From positions 1,109,235-1,173,234 of the forward strand of contig KL662192.1 in the NCBI GenBank assembly GCA_000733415.1: DNA of 64,000 bases, read 5' to 3'. This DNA comes from [Leptolyngbya] sp. JSC-1. GTDB lineage: Bacteria > Cyanobacteriota > Cyanobacteriia > Elainellales > Elainellaceae. The notes under the pieces were generated by a model. The model saw nothing but the letters and a program-made list of their open reading frames with translations. It did not search any database and had not been told where the DNA came from. Shown here piece by piece: positions 1-8,065 of this stretch; position 1 is the stretch's first letter, and every line of letters begins with the position of its first letter. Position numbers and translations under genes: made by a program.

Positions 1-1
1 A

Positions 2-691
2 CAGCCATCCGATTTAGCCGCCGTAGCGGACTCCATCCATCTGGCAAAATTGGCTCCGTCCGATCAGCCTGCTACATTTGTGGTCAATCTTTGTTTAGCC
101 GACAATTTAGCAGCCCATCTCGCTGCCTTTCGCCAGTTGACGCACCAGCTTCCGCCTACCTCGATTCTGCTGTTTACCGATCAGGCTGACCTCAACTTGC
201 GGGTGCAATTCACTCAGGCAGGCGTGCATGCGGTTCTGCCCAAGTCGTTAGTTGGCCAAATTCTCAGCCTCGCTGGACAGCCAGCCGCACAGCCATCTAT
301 CCCCTGGCAAGTGCTGATGGTGGATGATGATCCGCAGATACTGGCTGCGATGCAGACCTGGTTGTCCCCTTGGAATATCCATCTCACGGCGCTGGAGCAT
401 GCTAAACAGCTGTGGCAAACCCTGCAAACCTGTGACCCCGATTTGCTGATTCTGGATGTGGAGATGCCCCAAATCAATGGGATTGAGCTGTGCCGAGCCA
501 TCCGCAGTGAGCCACGCTGGCAGCAGTTGCCAATTGTATTCCTCACGGTTCATCGCGATTCGGAAACACTACGGCAAATGTTAGAGGTCGGCGCAAATGC
601 ATTGATCAATAAACCAATTGGTGAATCATCTGCCCTCTTACCGATCCTGACGCAAATCAAGCGAGCGCAAGTCATGCGTGTGATGCAGTAA
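2..691 (+). CDS. rfpB: RfpB-like response regulator, C-terminal part (cut by window edge)
   Basis: The reading frame is open from base 2 with no start codon, so the gene begins left of the window. The visible 229 residues hold two parts. The first has receiver-like spacing but lacks a clear acidic pocket and phospho-Asp, so it looks like a pseudo-receiver. The second is a full CheY-type receiver with the acidic pair in VDDDP, phospho-acceptor Asp in LLILDVEMP, a Thr in FLTVHR and Lys in INKPI. RfpB of FaRLiP clusters is a DNA-binding regulator with CheY domains on either side of a winged helix, and it activates far-red genes. Its place just before an rfpA-like kinase supports that identity. 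The DNA-binding domain is not in view, so the name rests mainly on context; another multi-receiver regulator is possible. Confidence 0.6.
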   Translation, partial: QPSDLAAVADSIHLAKLAPSDQPATFVVNLCLADNLAAHLAAFRQLTHQLPPTSILLFTDQADLNLRVQFTQAGVHAVLPKSLVGQILSLAGQPAAQPSIPWQVLMVDDDPQILAAMQTWLSPWNIHLTALEHAKQLWQTLQTCDPDLLILDVEMPQINGIELCRAIRSEPRWQQLPIVFLTVHRDSETLRQMLEVGANALINKPIGESSALLPILTQIKRAQVMRVMQ

Positions 692-774
692 TGTACTAGT
701 CGCGTATGAATTACGGACGAGTTACGGACAGGCAATTTGCCTAATCACCAACCCAGAGGAGGATACAACCCGGA

Positions 775-3492
775 ATGCGATCCAGACAGTCGTCCCTAAA
801 GTTATCTGATTACTCAGCAAAAGCCATGCTGGGGAACCGCAACTCGTTTGCACTGTTGTTGCATCGCATCACCCGTCGCATTCGCCAATCGCTAGAGCTA
901 GAGGAAATATTGGCTTCCACGGTGGCTGAGGTGCGCTCTTTTTTGGGAACCGATCGGGTCAAAATTTATCGCTTTCATGGCGACGGCAGTGGGGAAGTGG
1001 TGGCCGAAGCGATTCGGGATCAGCGCCTGCCCTCCTTATTGCATCACAATTTTCCGGCTGGAGACATTCCCCGCGAGGCCAGAGAGCTGTTTTTAAGCGT
1101 CCGGCAGCGTTCTATTGTCAATGTATCCACGCAGCAGATCGGCATCAGCCCCTTCAAGCCCGGTTCCATGATGGATATCCGCTTTCGCAAAGTCGATCCC
1201 TGCCATGTCGAATATTTAACCGCGATGGGGGTCAAGTCTTCTCTCGTTGTGCCCATCCTGGCTGAGGAACGGCTCTGGGGTTTGCTGGTCTCCCACCACG
1301 CCACGCCACGTCAGCTAGGCGAACGAGAATTGCACCTCGTCCAGTTAATTGCCGATCAGTTAGAAATTGCTATTGCCCAATCCAATCTGCTCAGCCAGAC
1401 CCGCCTGCGTGCCCACCAGGAGCAGACGATTAACCAAATTGCCACTCTGCTGCATGCGGCTCCCCAGGTTCCGCTGCAAACCGTCCTAGAGCAAACGGTC
1501 ATCGCACTCCAGGCCAACGGCGGACGGCTCTATCTCCATTCCCACTTTTCAGACCACAGATCCGGGCAATTCCCGCCCCAACTCTTTACCACCGGCCCCC
1601 AACCTCAAATCCCCGCCTCCTGGCTGCAAGACCTGGACACACCCCCAAACCGCAACTCAACCAACCAACCATCCCTCCTCATCCCTCCCACCCCATCTTC
1701 CTCGTTCGGTGAGGCTCACGAGCCGCCATCTCCCTCATCTCGCCCATCTTCCCCATCTTCCCCATCTTCCTCGCCCCATCTCGAACAACACCCCCACTGG
1801 CAAACCTGGCTAGAAATGGAGGAACCTTCCCCTGTTTCGAGCAACCTCTGGGCGATTGCTGACCTTTACCGAGCCGTGATGCCATCGGATCTGGCAATCG
1901 CCTTTTTAACGGTTCAAATTCGTGGACTGCTAATTGTGCGACTCTACTATCAGCAACAGTTTTTGGGATACCTGAGTTTATTTCGCGGTGAAATTGATTT
2001 TGAACGGATTTGGGCCGGACGGATTGATCGTAATGATCCGCGTCAGTTGCGTCCGCGTCGTTCGTTTGAGACCTGGCGTGAGTTAAAGCAAGGACAATCC
2101 CACCCCTGGTCAACTGCCGATCAGGAATTGGTGCGAGCGCTGGCCGATCACTTTGCAATGGCGATTCATCAGCACCTGCTGTATCAGCAAGTCTGTACCC
2201 TCAACAGCACCCTGGAGCAGGATATTCAGCAGCGCAAGCAGGCCGAGCAAAAAATCTCTGCTCTGAATGCGGAGTTGGAACAGCGGGTATTGCAACGCAC
2301 GGCGGAACTACAGCAGGCTAACAGCGAACTATCGCGGCAGATTGCTGACCGGGAGCGCGCCCTGACGAAATTGCAGCAAACGCAAGCCACCCTAGTCCGC
2401 CTGGGACACCAACTAGAGCTAATTCTCAATTCAGTAGCCGAAGGCATCTACGGTCTCGACACCCAGGGCATCATCACCTTTGCCAATCCAGTCGCCGCCA
2501 AACTGCTGGGCTATGAAGTCGAAGACCTGATTGGGCAATGGATGCATCAGTTTTTCCACCATGCCAAGCCGGACGGTACGCCCTATCTGGCGGCAGAAAG
2601 CCCGATTTATCTAACGATGCACAACGGCACTACCCACCACTGTAGCGAAGATCGGTTTCAGCGAGCCGATGGCACCAGCTTTCCGGTGGAATATGTCAGT
2701 AGCCCGATTCGAGAAGCTGACCAGATTGTAGGAGCCGTGGTTTTGTTCAAAGACATTACGGCGCGTCAGCAAGTTGAACAAATGAAAGACGAGTTTGTTT
2801 CGATTGTCAGCCATGAGTTACGCACACCGCTCACCTCAATTCGCAGTACATTGGGGTTACTCGCTAGTGGATGGTTGAACAGCTATCCTGAAAAAAGTCA
2901 GCGCATGTTGGAGATTGCTTTTTCCAATACTAATCGCCTGGTGCGGTTGATTAGTGACATTCTTGATATCGAACGAATCAAGTTTGGCAAAATGCCGATG
3001 CAAAAGCAGACTTGCAACGCGACTGACCTGATGCTGCAATCGATCGACGCCATGCGAGCGATAGCCGAGAAGGCAGGCATTCAGCTCTCGGTTGCTCCCA
3101 TCTCCGTCACCCTCTGGGCTGATCCAGACCGGATTATTCAAACCTTCACTAATCTGCTCAATAACGCCATCAAGTTTTCCCCCTCCGGTTCTATCGTTTC
3201 CCTTACCGCAGAGCTACACCAGGCAGAACCAGATTATGTGCTGTTTCGGATTAAAGATCAGGGCGTCGGCATTCCTGCTGACCAACTCGAAGCCATTTTC
3301 GACCGATTTCAACAGGTGGATGCATCCAATTCTCGCAGTCAGGGGGGAACGGGACTGGGGTTGACCATTTGTCGCGGCATTGTCCAGCAACATCAGGGGC
3401 AGATTTGGGTAGAAAGTAAGCTAGGAGAGGGAAGTACGTTCTGTTTCAGCTTACCGTTAGTCACACCCGACCATCATGACTCAACACTATGA
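775..3492 (+). CDS. rfpA: RfpA-like phytochrome sensor histidine kinase
   Basis: This 905-residue protein is probably the far-red sensor of the FaRLiP cascade. It starts directly with a GAF domain (about 25-205, knotless, no N-terminal PAS). The bilin-pocket motif DIP is at 97-99 and Cys143-His144 sit where phytochromes bind bilin. A PHY domain follows (about 215-470) with the tongue motif PRRSF at 427-431. Then come a coiled coil (475-545), a PAS domain (about 547-665), a HisKA domain with His680 in SHELRTP, and an HATPase domain with DQGVGIP and GTGLGLT boxes. Start ATG 775 follows an AGAGGAGG ribosome site at about 754-761. A Ser/Pro-rich stretch at about 303-337 inside PHY has no counterpart in the family and is DNA-repeat derived (see findings). 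Its last four bases overlap the next receiver gene. Confidence 0.8.
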   Translation: MRSRQSSLKLSDYSAKAMLGNRNSFALLLHRITRRIRQSLELEEILASTVAEVRSFLGTDRVKIYRFHGDGSGEVVAEAIRDQRLPSLLHHNFPAGDIPREARELFLSVRQRSIVNVSTQQIGISPFKPGSMMDIRFRKVDPCHVEYLTAMGVKSSLVVPILAEERLWGLLVSHHATPRQLGERELHLVQLIADQLEIAIAQSNLLSQTRLRAHQEQTINQIATLLHAAPQVPLQTVLEQTVIALQANGGRLYLHSHFSDHRSGQFPPQLFTTGPQPQIPASWLQDLDTPPNRNSTNQPSLLIPPTPSSSFGEAHEPPSPSSRPSSPSSPSSSPHLEQHPHWQTWLEMEEPSPVSSNLWAIADLYRAVMPSDLAIAFLTVQIRGLLIVRLYYQQQFLGYLSLFRGEIDFERIWAGRIDRNDPRQLRPRRSFETWRELKQGQSHPWSTADQELVRALADHFAMAIHQHLLYQQVCTLNSTLEQDIQQRKQAEQKISALNAELEQRVLQRTAELQQANSELSRQIADRERALTKLQQTQATLVRLGHQLELILNSVAEGIYGLDTQGIITFANPVAAKLLGYEVEDLIGQWMHQFFHHAKPDGTPYLAAESPIYLTMHNGTTHHCSEDRFQRADGTSFPVEYVSSPIREADQIVGAVVLFKDITARQQVEQMKDEFVSIVSHELRTPLTSIRSTLGLLASGWLNSYPEKSQRMLEIAFSNTNRLVRLISDILDIERIKFGKMPMQKQTCNATDLMLQSIDAMRAIAEKAGIQLSVAPISVTLWADPDRIIQTFTNLLNNAIKFSPSGSIVSLTAELHQAEPDYVLFRIKDQGVGIPADQLEAIFDRFQQVDASNSRSQGGTGLGLTICRGIVQQHQGQIWVESKLGEGSTFCFSLPLVTPDHHDSTL
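1676..1790 (+). repeat. dispersed repeat copy inside rfpA
   Basis: A low-complexity tract rich in CCATCTTCC units holds the core CTCGTTCGGTGAGGCTCACG, which ends in a small hairpin (GGCTC-AC-GAGCC). Related cores lie at about 25588-25620 and 30690-30725 on the opposite strand. It is translated in frame as the Ser/Pro linker of the PHY domain. Confidence 0.7.
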
Positions 3493-3863
3493 CTAAACAT
3501 ATTCTGATTATTGAAGATGAGCCAGATATCCGCGAGGCGACCCAACTCTGCCTAGAAGTTGCCAAAGGCTGGAAGGTTTCAACCGCCTGTTCTAGCCAGG
3601 AAGGAGTCGAAAAAGCCGTTGCCGAACACCCCGATGCTGTTCTGCTAGACGTGATGATGCCCGATGTGGATGGTTTAGCCACCTTTGCCCAACTGCAAGC
3701 CCATCCCAGTACCCAGCATATCCCGGTGATTCTCCTAACAGCTAAGGCCCAACCCGATGAGCAACGCCGCTTTGCCCAACTTAAGGTGGCTGGAGTGATC
3801 ACAAAACCCTACGACCCATTGACCTTAGCGGACCAAATTGCTGAAGTTTTAGAGATACGGTGA
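3489..3863 (+). CDS. rfpC: RfpC-like single-domain response regulator
   Basis: A 124-residue stand-alone CheY-type receiver with no output domain. It shows the acidic pair in IIEDEPD, phospho-Asp in VLLDVMMP, Thr in LLTAK and Lys in ITKPYDP. In FaRLiP signalling RfpC is the small receiver thought to carry phosphate between kinase RfpA and regulator RfpB. The ATG overlaps the rfpA stop by four bases (ATGA), so the two are translationally coupled. This matches a kinase/receiver pair and the rfpA-rfpC order seen in such clusters. Confidence 0.75.
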   Translation: MTKHILIIEDEPDIREATQLCLEVAKGWKVSTACSSQEGVEKAVAEHPDAVLLDVMMPDVDGLATFAQLQAHPSTQHIPVILLTAKAQPDEQRRFAQLKVAGVITKPYDPLTLADQIAEVLEIR

Positions 3864-4328
3864 AGGAATGTTCTGTTCTCTGGCTTCCTCTGTTTAGAAT
3901 CAACTGCTTAGAATCAATCCCTAAATTTACAAATCGAAACAATCAACAATAAATCAAGCCAACGTTAGTTGAATCGTTCACTAAAGACAATTCTATCGTT
4001 AGTAGTGACACGCTAAGGGAAAAGCGCGAAATCAAGGTTTTTGTGTTCAGCCCAATTCGTAACGTTTTCTAAAACAAATTTTGACCTCCATCAGTTCTTC
4101 ATCTTTTTCTCCTACGCTTCAAAATGAAGAACTTGACGTTATAAATACGCTCACAACTAGACCCACGACTAGACCGTTTTAGATCGAATTGGCTCAAACA
4201 GCGGTTGTACGAAGCAGTAGATTTAGCCAACTGATCGATAGGCTGATTAACCAATCGATCGATGAATCGGTAACTCTAAGTGCTTCGCAATCGACACGCT
4301 TAATTTATTAAAAGGAGCGACTATTATC
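3864..4328 (+). promoter_or_regulatory. long leader and probable promoter region of chlF
   Basis: There are 465 bases without a gene between rfpC and chlF. Visible elements are a direct repeat CGTTAGT at 3963-3969 and 3997-4003, a TATAAAT box at 4140-4146 with only a weak upstream -35, GATCGAT-rich palindromic patches at about 4231-4265, and AAAGGAG at 4311-4317 as ribosome site. The last part resembles the leader of psaA2 (TTAAAGGAGCGACT). The CGTTAGT pair is a candidate activator site, but this is inference. Confidence 0.4.
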
Positions 4329-5438
4329 ATGCTGATCCAGTTTGGTCGAGCCAGCGTCGCTAAGAGCGATCAGCCTGACCAAATCTCCATCGCTGAACAG
4401 CCCATCCAACGCCCTAGAATCTCGCCCTGGGAGCAGTTTTGCCGATGGGTTACCAGCACCGAAAATCGCCTCTATATCGGTTGGTTTGGTGTGCTGTTGA
4501 TCCCCACAATGTTGACTGCTGCTATTACGTTTGTAGTTGCCATTATTGCTGCTCCAGCCGTAGACATTAACGGTACCGGAGAAATGATTTCTGGTTCTCT
4601 GTTGGATGGTAATAATATCATTACTGCAGCTGTTGTCCCGACTTCAGCGGCGATTGGGTTACATTTTTATCCTATTTGGGAAGCGAGTTCGCTCAAGGAG
4701 TGGCTCACTAATGGTGGCCCCTATCAACTGATTGTTCTCCATTTCTTGATTGGAATTATTTGCTATCAGGATCGGGAATGGGAACTCAGCTATCGCTTAG
4801 GAATGCGACCCTGGATTTCTTTGGCTTTTACTGCGCCTGTAGCAGCAACCATGTCGGTTCTACTGATCTATCCGGTTGGACAAGGCAGTTTTTCCGCTGG
4901 GATGCCGTTGGGAATCTCAGGTACGTTTAACTTCATGATGACGTTTCAGGCGGATCACAATATTTTGATGAATCCGTTTCATCAGTTGGGAGTGATTGGT
5001 GTCTTCGGCGGTTCGTTTTTATCTGCCGTGCATGGTTCATTAGTCACGTCTACCCTATTTCGGACCACGGGTGCTGACCAATCTCCTAATGCTGGATACT
5101 ATTTGGGACAACGAGAAACGACCTACAGTTTTCCTGCGGCTCAGCGCTTTCAGCAAAAGCTATTTTGGCGGGGCATGAGCTTCCCCAACTCGCGCTCGGT
5201 CCACTTTTTCCTAGCCGCCTTACCCGTCGCGGGAATTTGGTCTGCTGCTCTGGGGGTCGATATAGCAGCCTTCAATTTTGATCGAATTTTTTACCATTCT
5301 CCTATGGTCGATTCAGAAGGGCAGGTGATCCGCACTTGGGCCGACGGAATCTATCAGGCTAATTTGGGCATTGCGGCTTTTAATGATCGAACGATTCACA
5401 CGTTTCCCAGCATCCTAGAAGCTGAGAATGCGTGGTAA
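4329..5438 (+). CDS. chlF: ChlF, chlorophyll f synthase (super-rogue D1)
   Basis: A 369-residue paralogue of photosystem II protein D1 that light-dependently oxidises chlorophyll a to chlorophyll f in thylakoid membranes. Compared with D1 (offset +20), Tyr146 is followed by Gln147-Asp148, the QD pair at D1 positions 127-128 that marks ChlF. The TyrZ equivalent Tyr181 and the chlorophyll, quinone and iron His residues (218, 235, 292) are kept. Water-oxidation ligands are lost or changed: D170 is Ala190, E189 is Asp209, H332 is Asn352, E333 is Asp353, and D342 and the Ala344 C-terminus are absent. It therefore cannot carry the manganese cluster. The N-terminus is about 20 residues longer than D1. 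Its place between rfp genes and far-red psa genes agrees. Confidence 0.95.
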   Translation: MLIQFGRASVAKSDQPDQISIAEQPIQRPRISPWEQFCRWVTSTENRLYIGWFGVLLIPTMLTAAITFVVAIIAAPAVDINGTGEMISGSLLDGNNIITAAVVPTSAAIGLHFYPIWEASSLKEWLTNGGPYQLIVLHFLIGIICYQDREWELSYRLGMRPWISLAFTAPVAATMSVLLIYPVGQGSFSAGMPLGISGTFNFMMTFQADHNILMNPFHQLGVIGVFGGSFLSAVHGSLVTSTLFRTTGADQSPNAGYYLGQRETTYSFPAAQRFQQKLFWRGMSFPNSRSVHFFLAALPVAGIWSAALGVDIAAFNFDRIFYHSPMVDSEGQVIRTWADGIYQANLGIAAFNDRTIHTFPSILEAENAW

Positions 5439-5462
5439 ATCGTTTCAAACAAACTGCACCTT

Positions 5463-5535
5463 TATTGCTTTCTCACCTTCTCACCTTCTCACCTTTGTTT
5501 CAATTTCACCTTCTCATGTTTCACCTTTGTCTCAT
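5463..5535 (+). repeat. short tandem repeat (CTCACCTT units) before psaA2
   Basis: Several imperfect copies of an 8-9 bp CTCACCTT(T) unit fill the gap between chlF and psaA2, just upstream of the AAAGGAG ribosome site at 5537-5543. Such short tandem repeats are common between cyanobacterial genes. A role in expression is unknown. Confidence 0.6.
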
Positions 5536-5550
5536 TAAAGGAGCGACTCC

Positions 5551-7905
5551 ATGACCATCACTCCTCCAGAGCAACGGCGAGCCAGAGTCCAAGTGGATAA
5601 CAATCCTGTTCCTACTTCGTTTGAGAAGTGGGTGCAGCCTGGACATTTTGACCGCACGTTGGCACGGGGACCTAAAACCACAACCTGGATCTGGAATCTC
5701 CATGCCGATGCTCATGATTTTGATAGTCACACTAGCGATCTACAAGATATTTCTCGCAAAATCTTCGCGGCTCATTTTGGCCATTTGGCCATCATCTTTA
5801 TTTGGTTAAGCGGCATGTATTTCCACGGTGCTCGCTTTTCCAACTTTACAGCCTGGATGACAGACCCACTCCATATCAAACCTAGTGCCCAAGTCGTCTG
5901 GAATATTTTTGGCCAAGATATTCTCAATGCCGATGTCGGCGGTGGCTTCCACGGCATCCAAATTACCTCCGGGCTGTTTCAACTTTGGCGAGCTGCTGGG
6001 TTCACAAATGAGTTCCAGCTCTTCTGCACGGCCATGGGCGGACTGGTGATGGCAGCCCTGATGCTATTTGCCGGCTGGTTTCACTATCATGTGCGGGCAC
6101 CCAAATTGGAATGGTTCCAAAATTGGGAGTCCATGATGAACCACCACTTAGCAGGCTTGCTGGGCTGCGGTGCGCTGGGTTGGGCGGGGCATCAGATCCA
6201 CGTTGCGTTGCCTACAAATAAAATGCTAGATGCGGGCGTGCCGCTCAAGGACATCCCGCTACCCCATGAGTTCATTCTAAATCGGGAGTTGATGGCAAGT
6301 CTTTATCCCAGCTTTGCCCAGGGGTTGACTCCTTTCTTTACCCTCAACTGGGGCGCTTATACCGACTTCCTCACCTTCAAGGGTGGCTTGAACCCGGTTA
6401 CAGGTGGCCTCTGGCTCTCAGATACGGCCCATCACCATCTAGCCATTGCAGTGCTGTTCATCATTGCGGGTCACTTCTACCGCACCAACTGGGGAATTGG
6501 GCACAGCTTTAGAGAATTGCTGGATGATGCCCGTACTCCGAAGATGTTTCCCTTGTTCAATTTTATTGGACCGGTAGGCCATCGAGGTCTCGACAAAATC
6601 TTTGAGACATCTTGGCACGCCAACCTGGCGATTCACCTGGTGCAGATGGGAACTGCTAGTCTGCTGGTGGCACATCATATGTATGCTATGCCGCCCTATC
6701 CCTATCTGGCCACCGACTATGCCACAGTCACTTCGCTATTCACGCATCATGTCTGGATTGCGGGCTTCTGCATTGTTGGAGGAGCGGCTCACGCAGCTAT
6801 TTTCATGGTGCGAGACTATAATCCGGCAGATCATGTCAACAATGTGCTGGACCGCGTCATCCGTCACCGAGATGCCATCATTTCTCACCTCGCCTGGGTG
6901 TGTCAGTTCTTGGGCTTCCACAGCTTTGCTATGTACTGTCATAACGACACGATGCGGGCCTTTGGGCGGCCTCAAGATATGTTCTCAGATACGGGAATTC
7001 AGCTTCAGCCCATTTTTGCCCAGTGGATTCAGCAGATCCACACGGCGGCGATTGGTGCGGTTAACCTGCAAGCGGCCCAGCCTCTTGGCAATACATTTGG
7101 TGGCCTGCGGAATATTGATCTATCTGGAATCGGCACGACAGCGCCTGGAATTATGAATCCAGTCAGCCATGTCTGGGGAGGCGATATTGTGGCTGTGGGT
7201 GGCAAAATAGCCATGATGCCAATCACCTTAGGCACAGCGGATTTCATGATTCATCACATCCATGCCTTTACGATTCACGTCACCGTTCTGGTATTGTTAA
7301 AAGGCGTGTTGTTTGCCCGCAGTTCTCGTCTGATTCCCGACAAGGCGAACCTGGGTTTCCGATTCCCCTGCGATGGCCCTGGACGCGGCGGCACTTGCCA
7401 AGTTTCGGCATGGGATCATGTCTTTCTAGGATTGTTCTGGATGTATAACTCCCTGTCGATGGTAATTTTCCACTTCTTCTGGAAGATGCAGTCCGATGTC
7501 TGGGGGGTCGTGAACGCCGATGGTACCATTTCCCATTTGACGAACGGTAACTTTGCCGTTTCCTCGATTACCAATAACGGCTGGCTACGAGACTTCTTGT
7601 GGGCACAGTCGGTGCAGGCGATTGGTTCCTATGGCAGCGCCCTCTCAGCCTATGGATTACTTTTCTTGGGTGGACACTTTGTGTTTGGCTTTAGTCTGAT
7701 GTTCCTGTTCAGCGGACGCGGCTATTGGCAAGAGCTAATCGAATCGATTGTCTGGGCACACAATAAACTCCACATCACGCCTGCAATTCAACCTCGCGCT
7801 CTGAGCATCGTCCACGGTCGGGCGGTCGGGGTCGCTCATTATCTATTGGGCGGTATCGTCACGACCTGGGCGTTTTTCTTAGCCCGAATGGCAACGATTG
7901 GGTAG
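5551..7905 (+). CDS. psaA2: PsaA2, far-red photosystem I core subunit
   Basis: A 784-residue PsaA that with PsaB2 forms the photosystem I reaction-centre heterodimer in the thylakoid membrane, binding P700, most antenna chlorophylls, the A0/A1 acceptors and half of the FX iron-sulfur cluster. The FX loop FPCDGPGRGGTC has its cysteines at 607 and 616. Eleven membrane helices rich in His are recognisable. Length is slightly above the usual 750-755, partly from loop insertions. The far-red paralogue assignment comes from the cluster (rfp-chlF-psa2). ATG 5551 is preceded by AAAGGAG. A repeat-filled 160-base gap separates it from psaB2, so the two may not be tightly co-translated. Confidence 0.93.
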   Translation: MTITPPEQRRARVQVDNNPVPTSFEKWVQPGHFDRTLARGPKTTTWIWNLHADAHDFDSHTSDLQDISRKIFAAHFGHLAIIFIWLSGMYFHGARFSNFTAWMTDPLHIKPSAQVVWNIFGQDILNADVGGGFHGIQITSGLFQLWRAAGFTNEFQLFCTAMGGLVMAALMLFAGWFHYHVRAPKLEWFQNWESMMNHHLAGLLGCGALGWAGHQIHVALPTNKMLDAGVPLKDIPLPHEFILNRELMASLYPSFAQGLTPFFTLNWGAYTDFLTFKGGLNPVTGGLWLSDTAHHHLAIAVLFIIAGHFYRTNWGIGHSFRELLDDARTPKMFPLFNFIGPVGHRGLDKIFETSWHANLAIHLVQMGTASLLVAHHMYAMPPYPYLATDYATVTSLFTHHVWIAGFCIVGGAAHAAIFMVRDYNPADHVNNVLDRVIRHRDAIISHLAWVCQFLGFHSFAMYCHNDTMRAFGRPQDMFSDTGIQLQPIFAQWIQQIHTAAIGAVNLQAAQPLGNTFGGLRNIDLSGIGTTAPGIMNPVSHVWGGDIVAVGGKIAMMPITLGTADFMIHHIHAFTIHVTVLVLLKGVLFARSSRLIPDKANLGFRFPCDGPGRGGTCQVSAWDHVFLGLFWMYNSLSMVIFHFFWKMQSDVWGVVNADGTISHLTNGNFAVSSITNNGWLRDFLWAQSVQAIGSYGSALSAYGLLFLGGHFVFGFSLMFLFSGRGYWQELIESIVWAHNKLHITPAIQPRALSIVHGRAVGVAHYLLGGIVTTWAFFLARMATIG

Positions 7906-7907
7906 AT

Positions 7908-8012
7908 CCGATCCCCCCCTAGCCCCCTTCAAAAGGGGGGACCGAGTAAAACCAGTTTGAAGTTCCTCTTTTTATAGGCGTAGCCTTCCCGCAGAGTAGG
8001 GGGATCAAGAAA
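7908..8012 (+). repeat. MITE-like intergenic repeat between psaA2 and psaB2
   Basis: This G/C-rich insert opens with CCCCCTAGCCCCCTTCAAAA and a GGGGGG arm, forming a strong hairpin, then has GCGTAGCCTTCCCGCAGAG and an AGGGGGATC end. The same CCCCC/GGGGG theme with GTAGC/CCGCAG words recurs at 11228-11403 and 12368-12456. No transposase is present. It looks like a non-autonomous repeat of the kind common in cyanobacterial intergenic DNA. Confidence 0.55.
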
Positions 8013-8065
8013 TTCAGACCAATATTCCGAGACCTTAGCACCTCAGAATTCAAACTTGCAAAACT

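Noticed and set aside
1679..2158. 159-codon frame antisense to rfpA
   Set aside because: It lies opposite a well-supported kinase gene and its Met/Gly-rich part is the complement of the Ser/Pro repeat.
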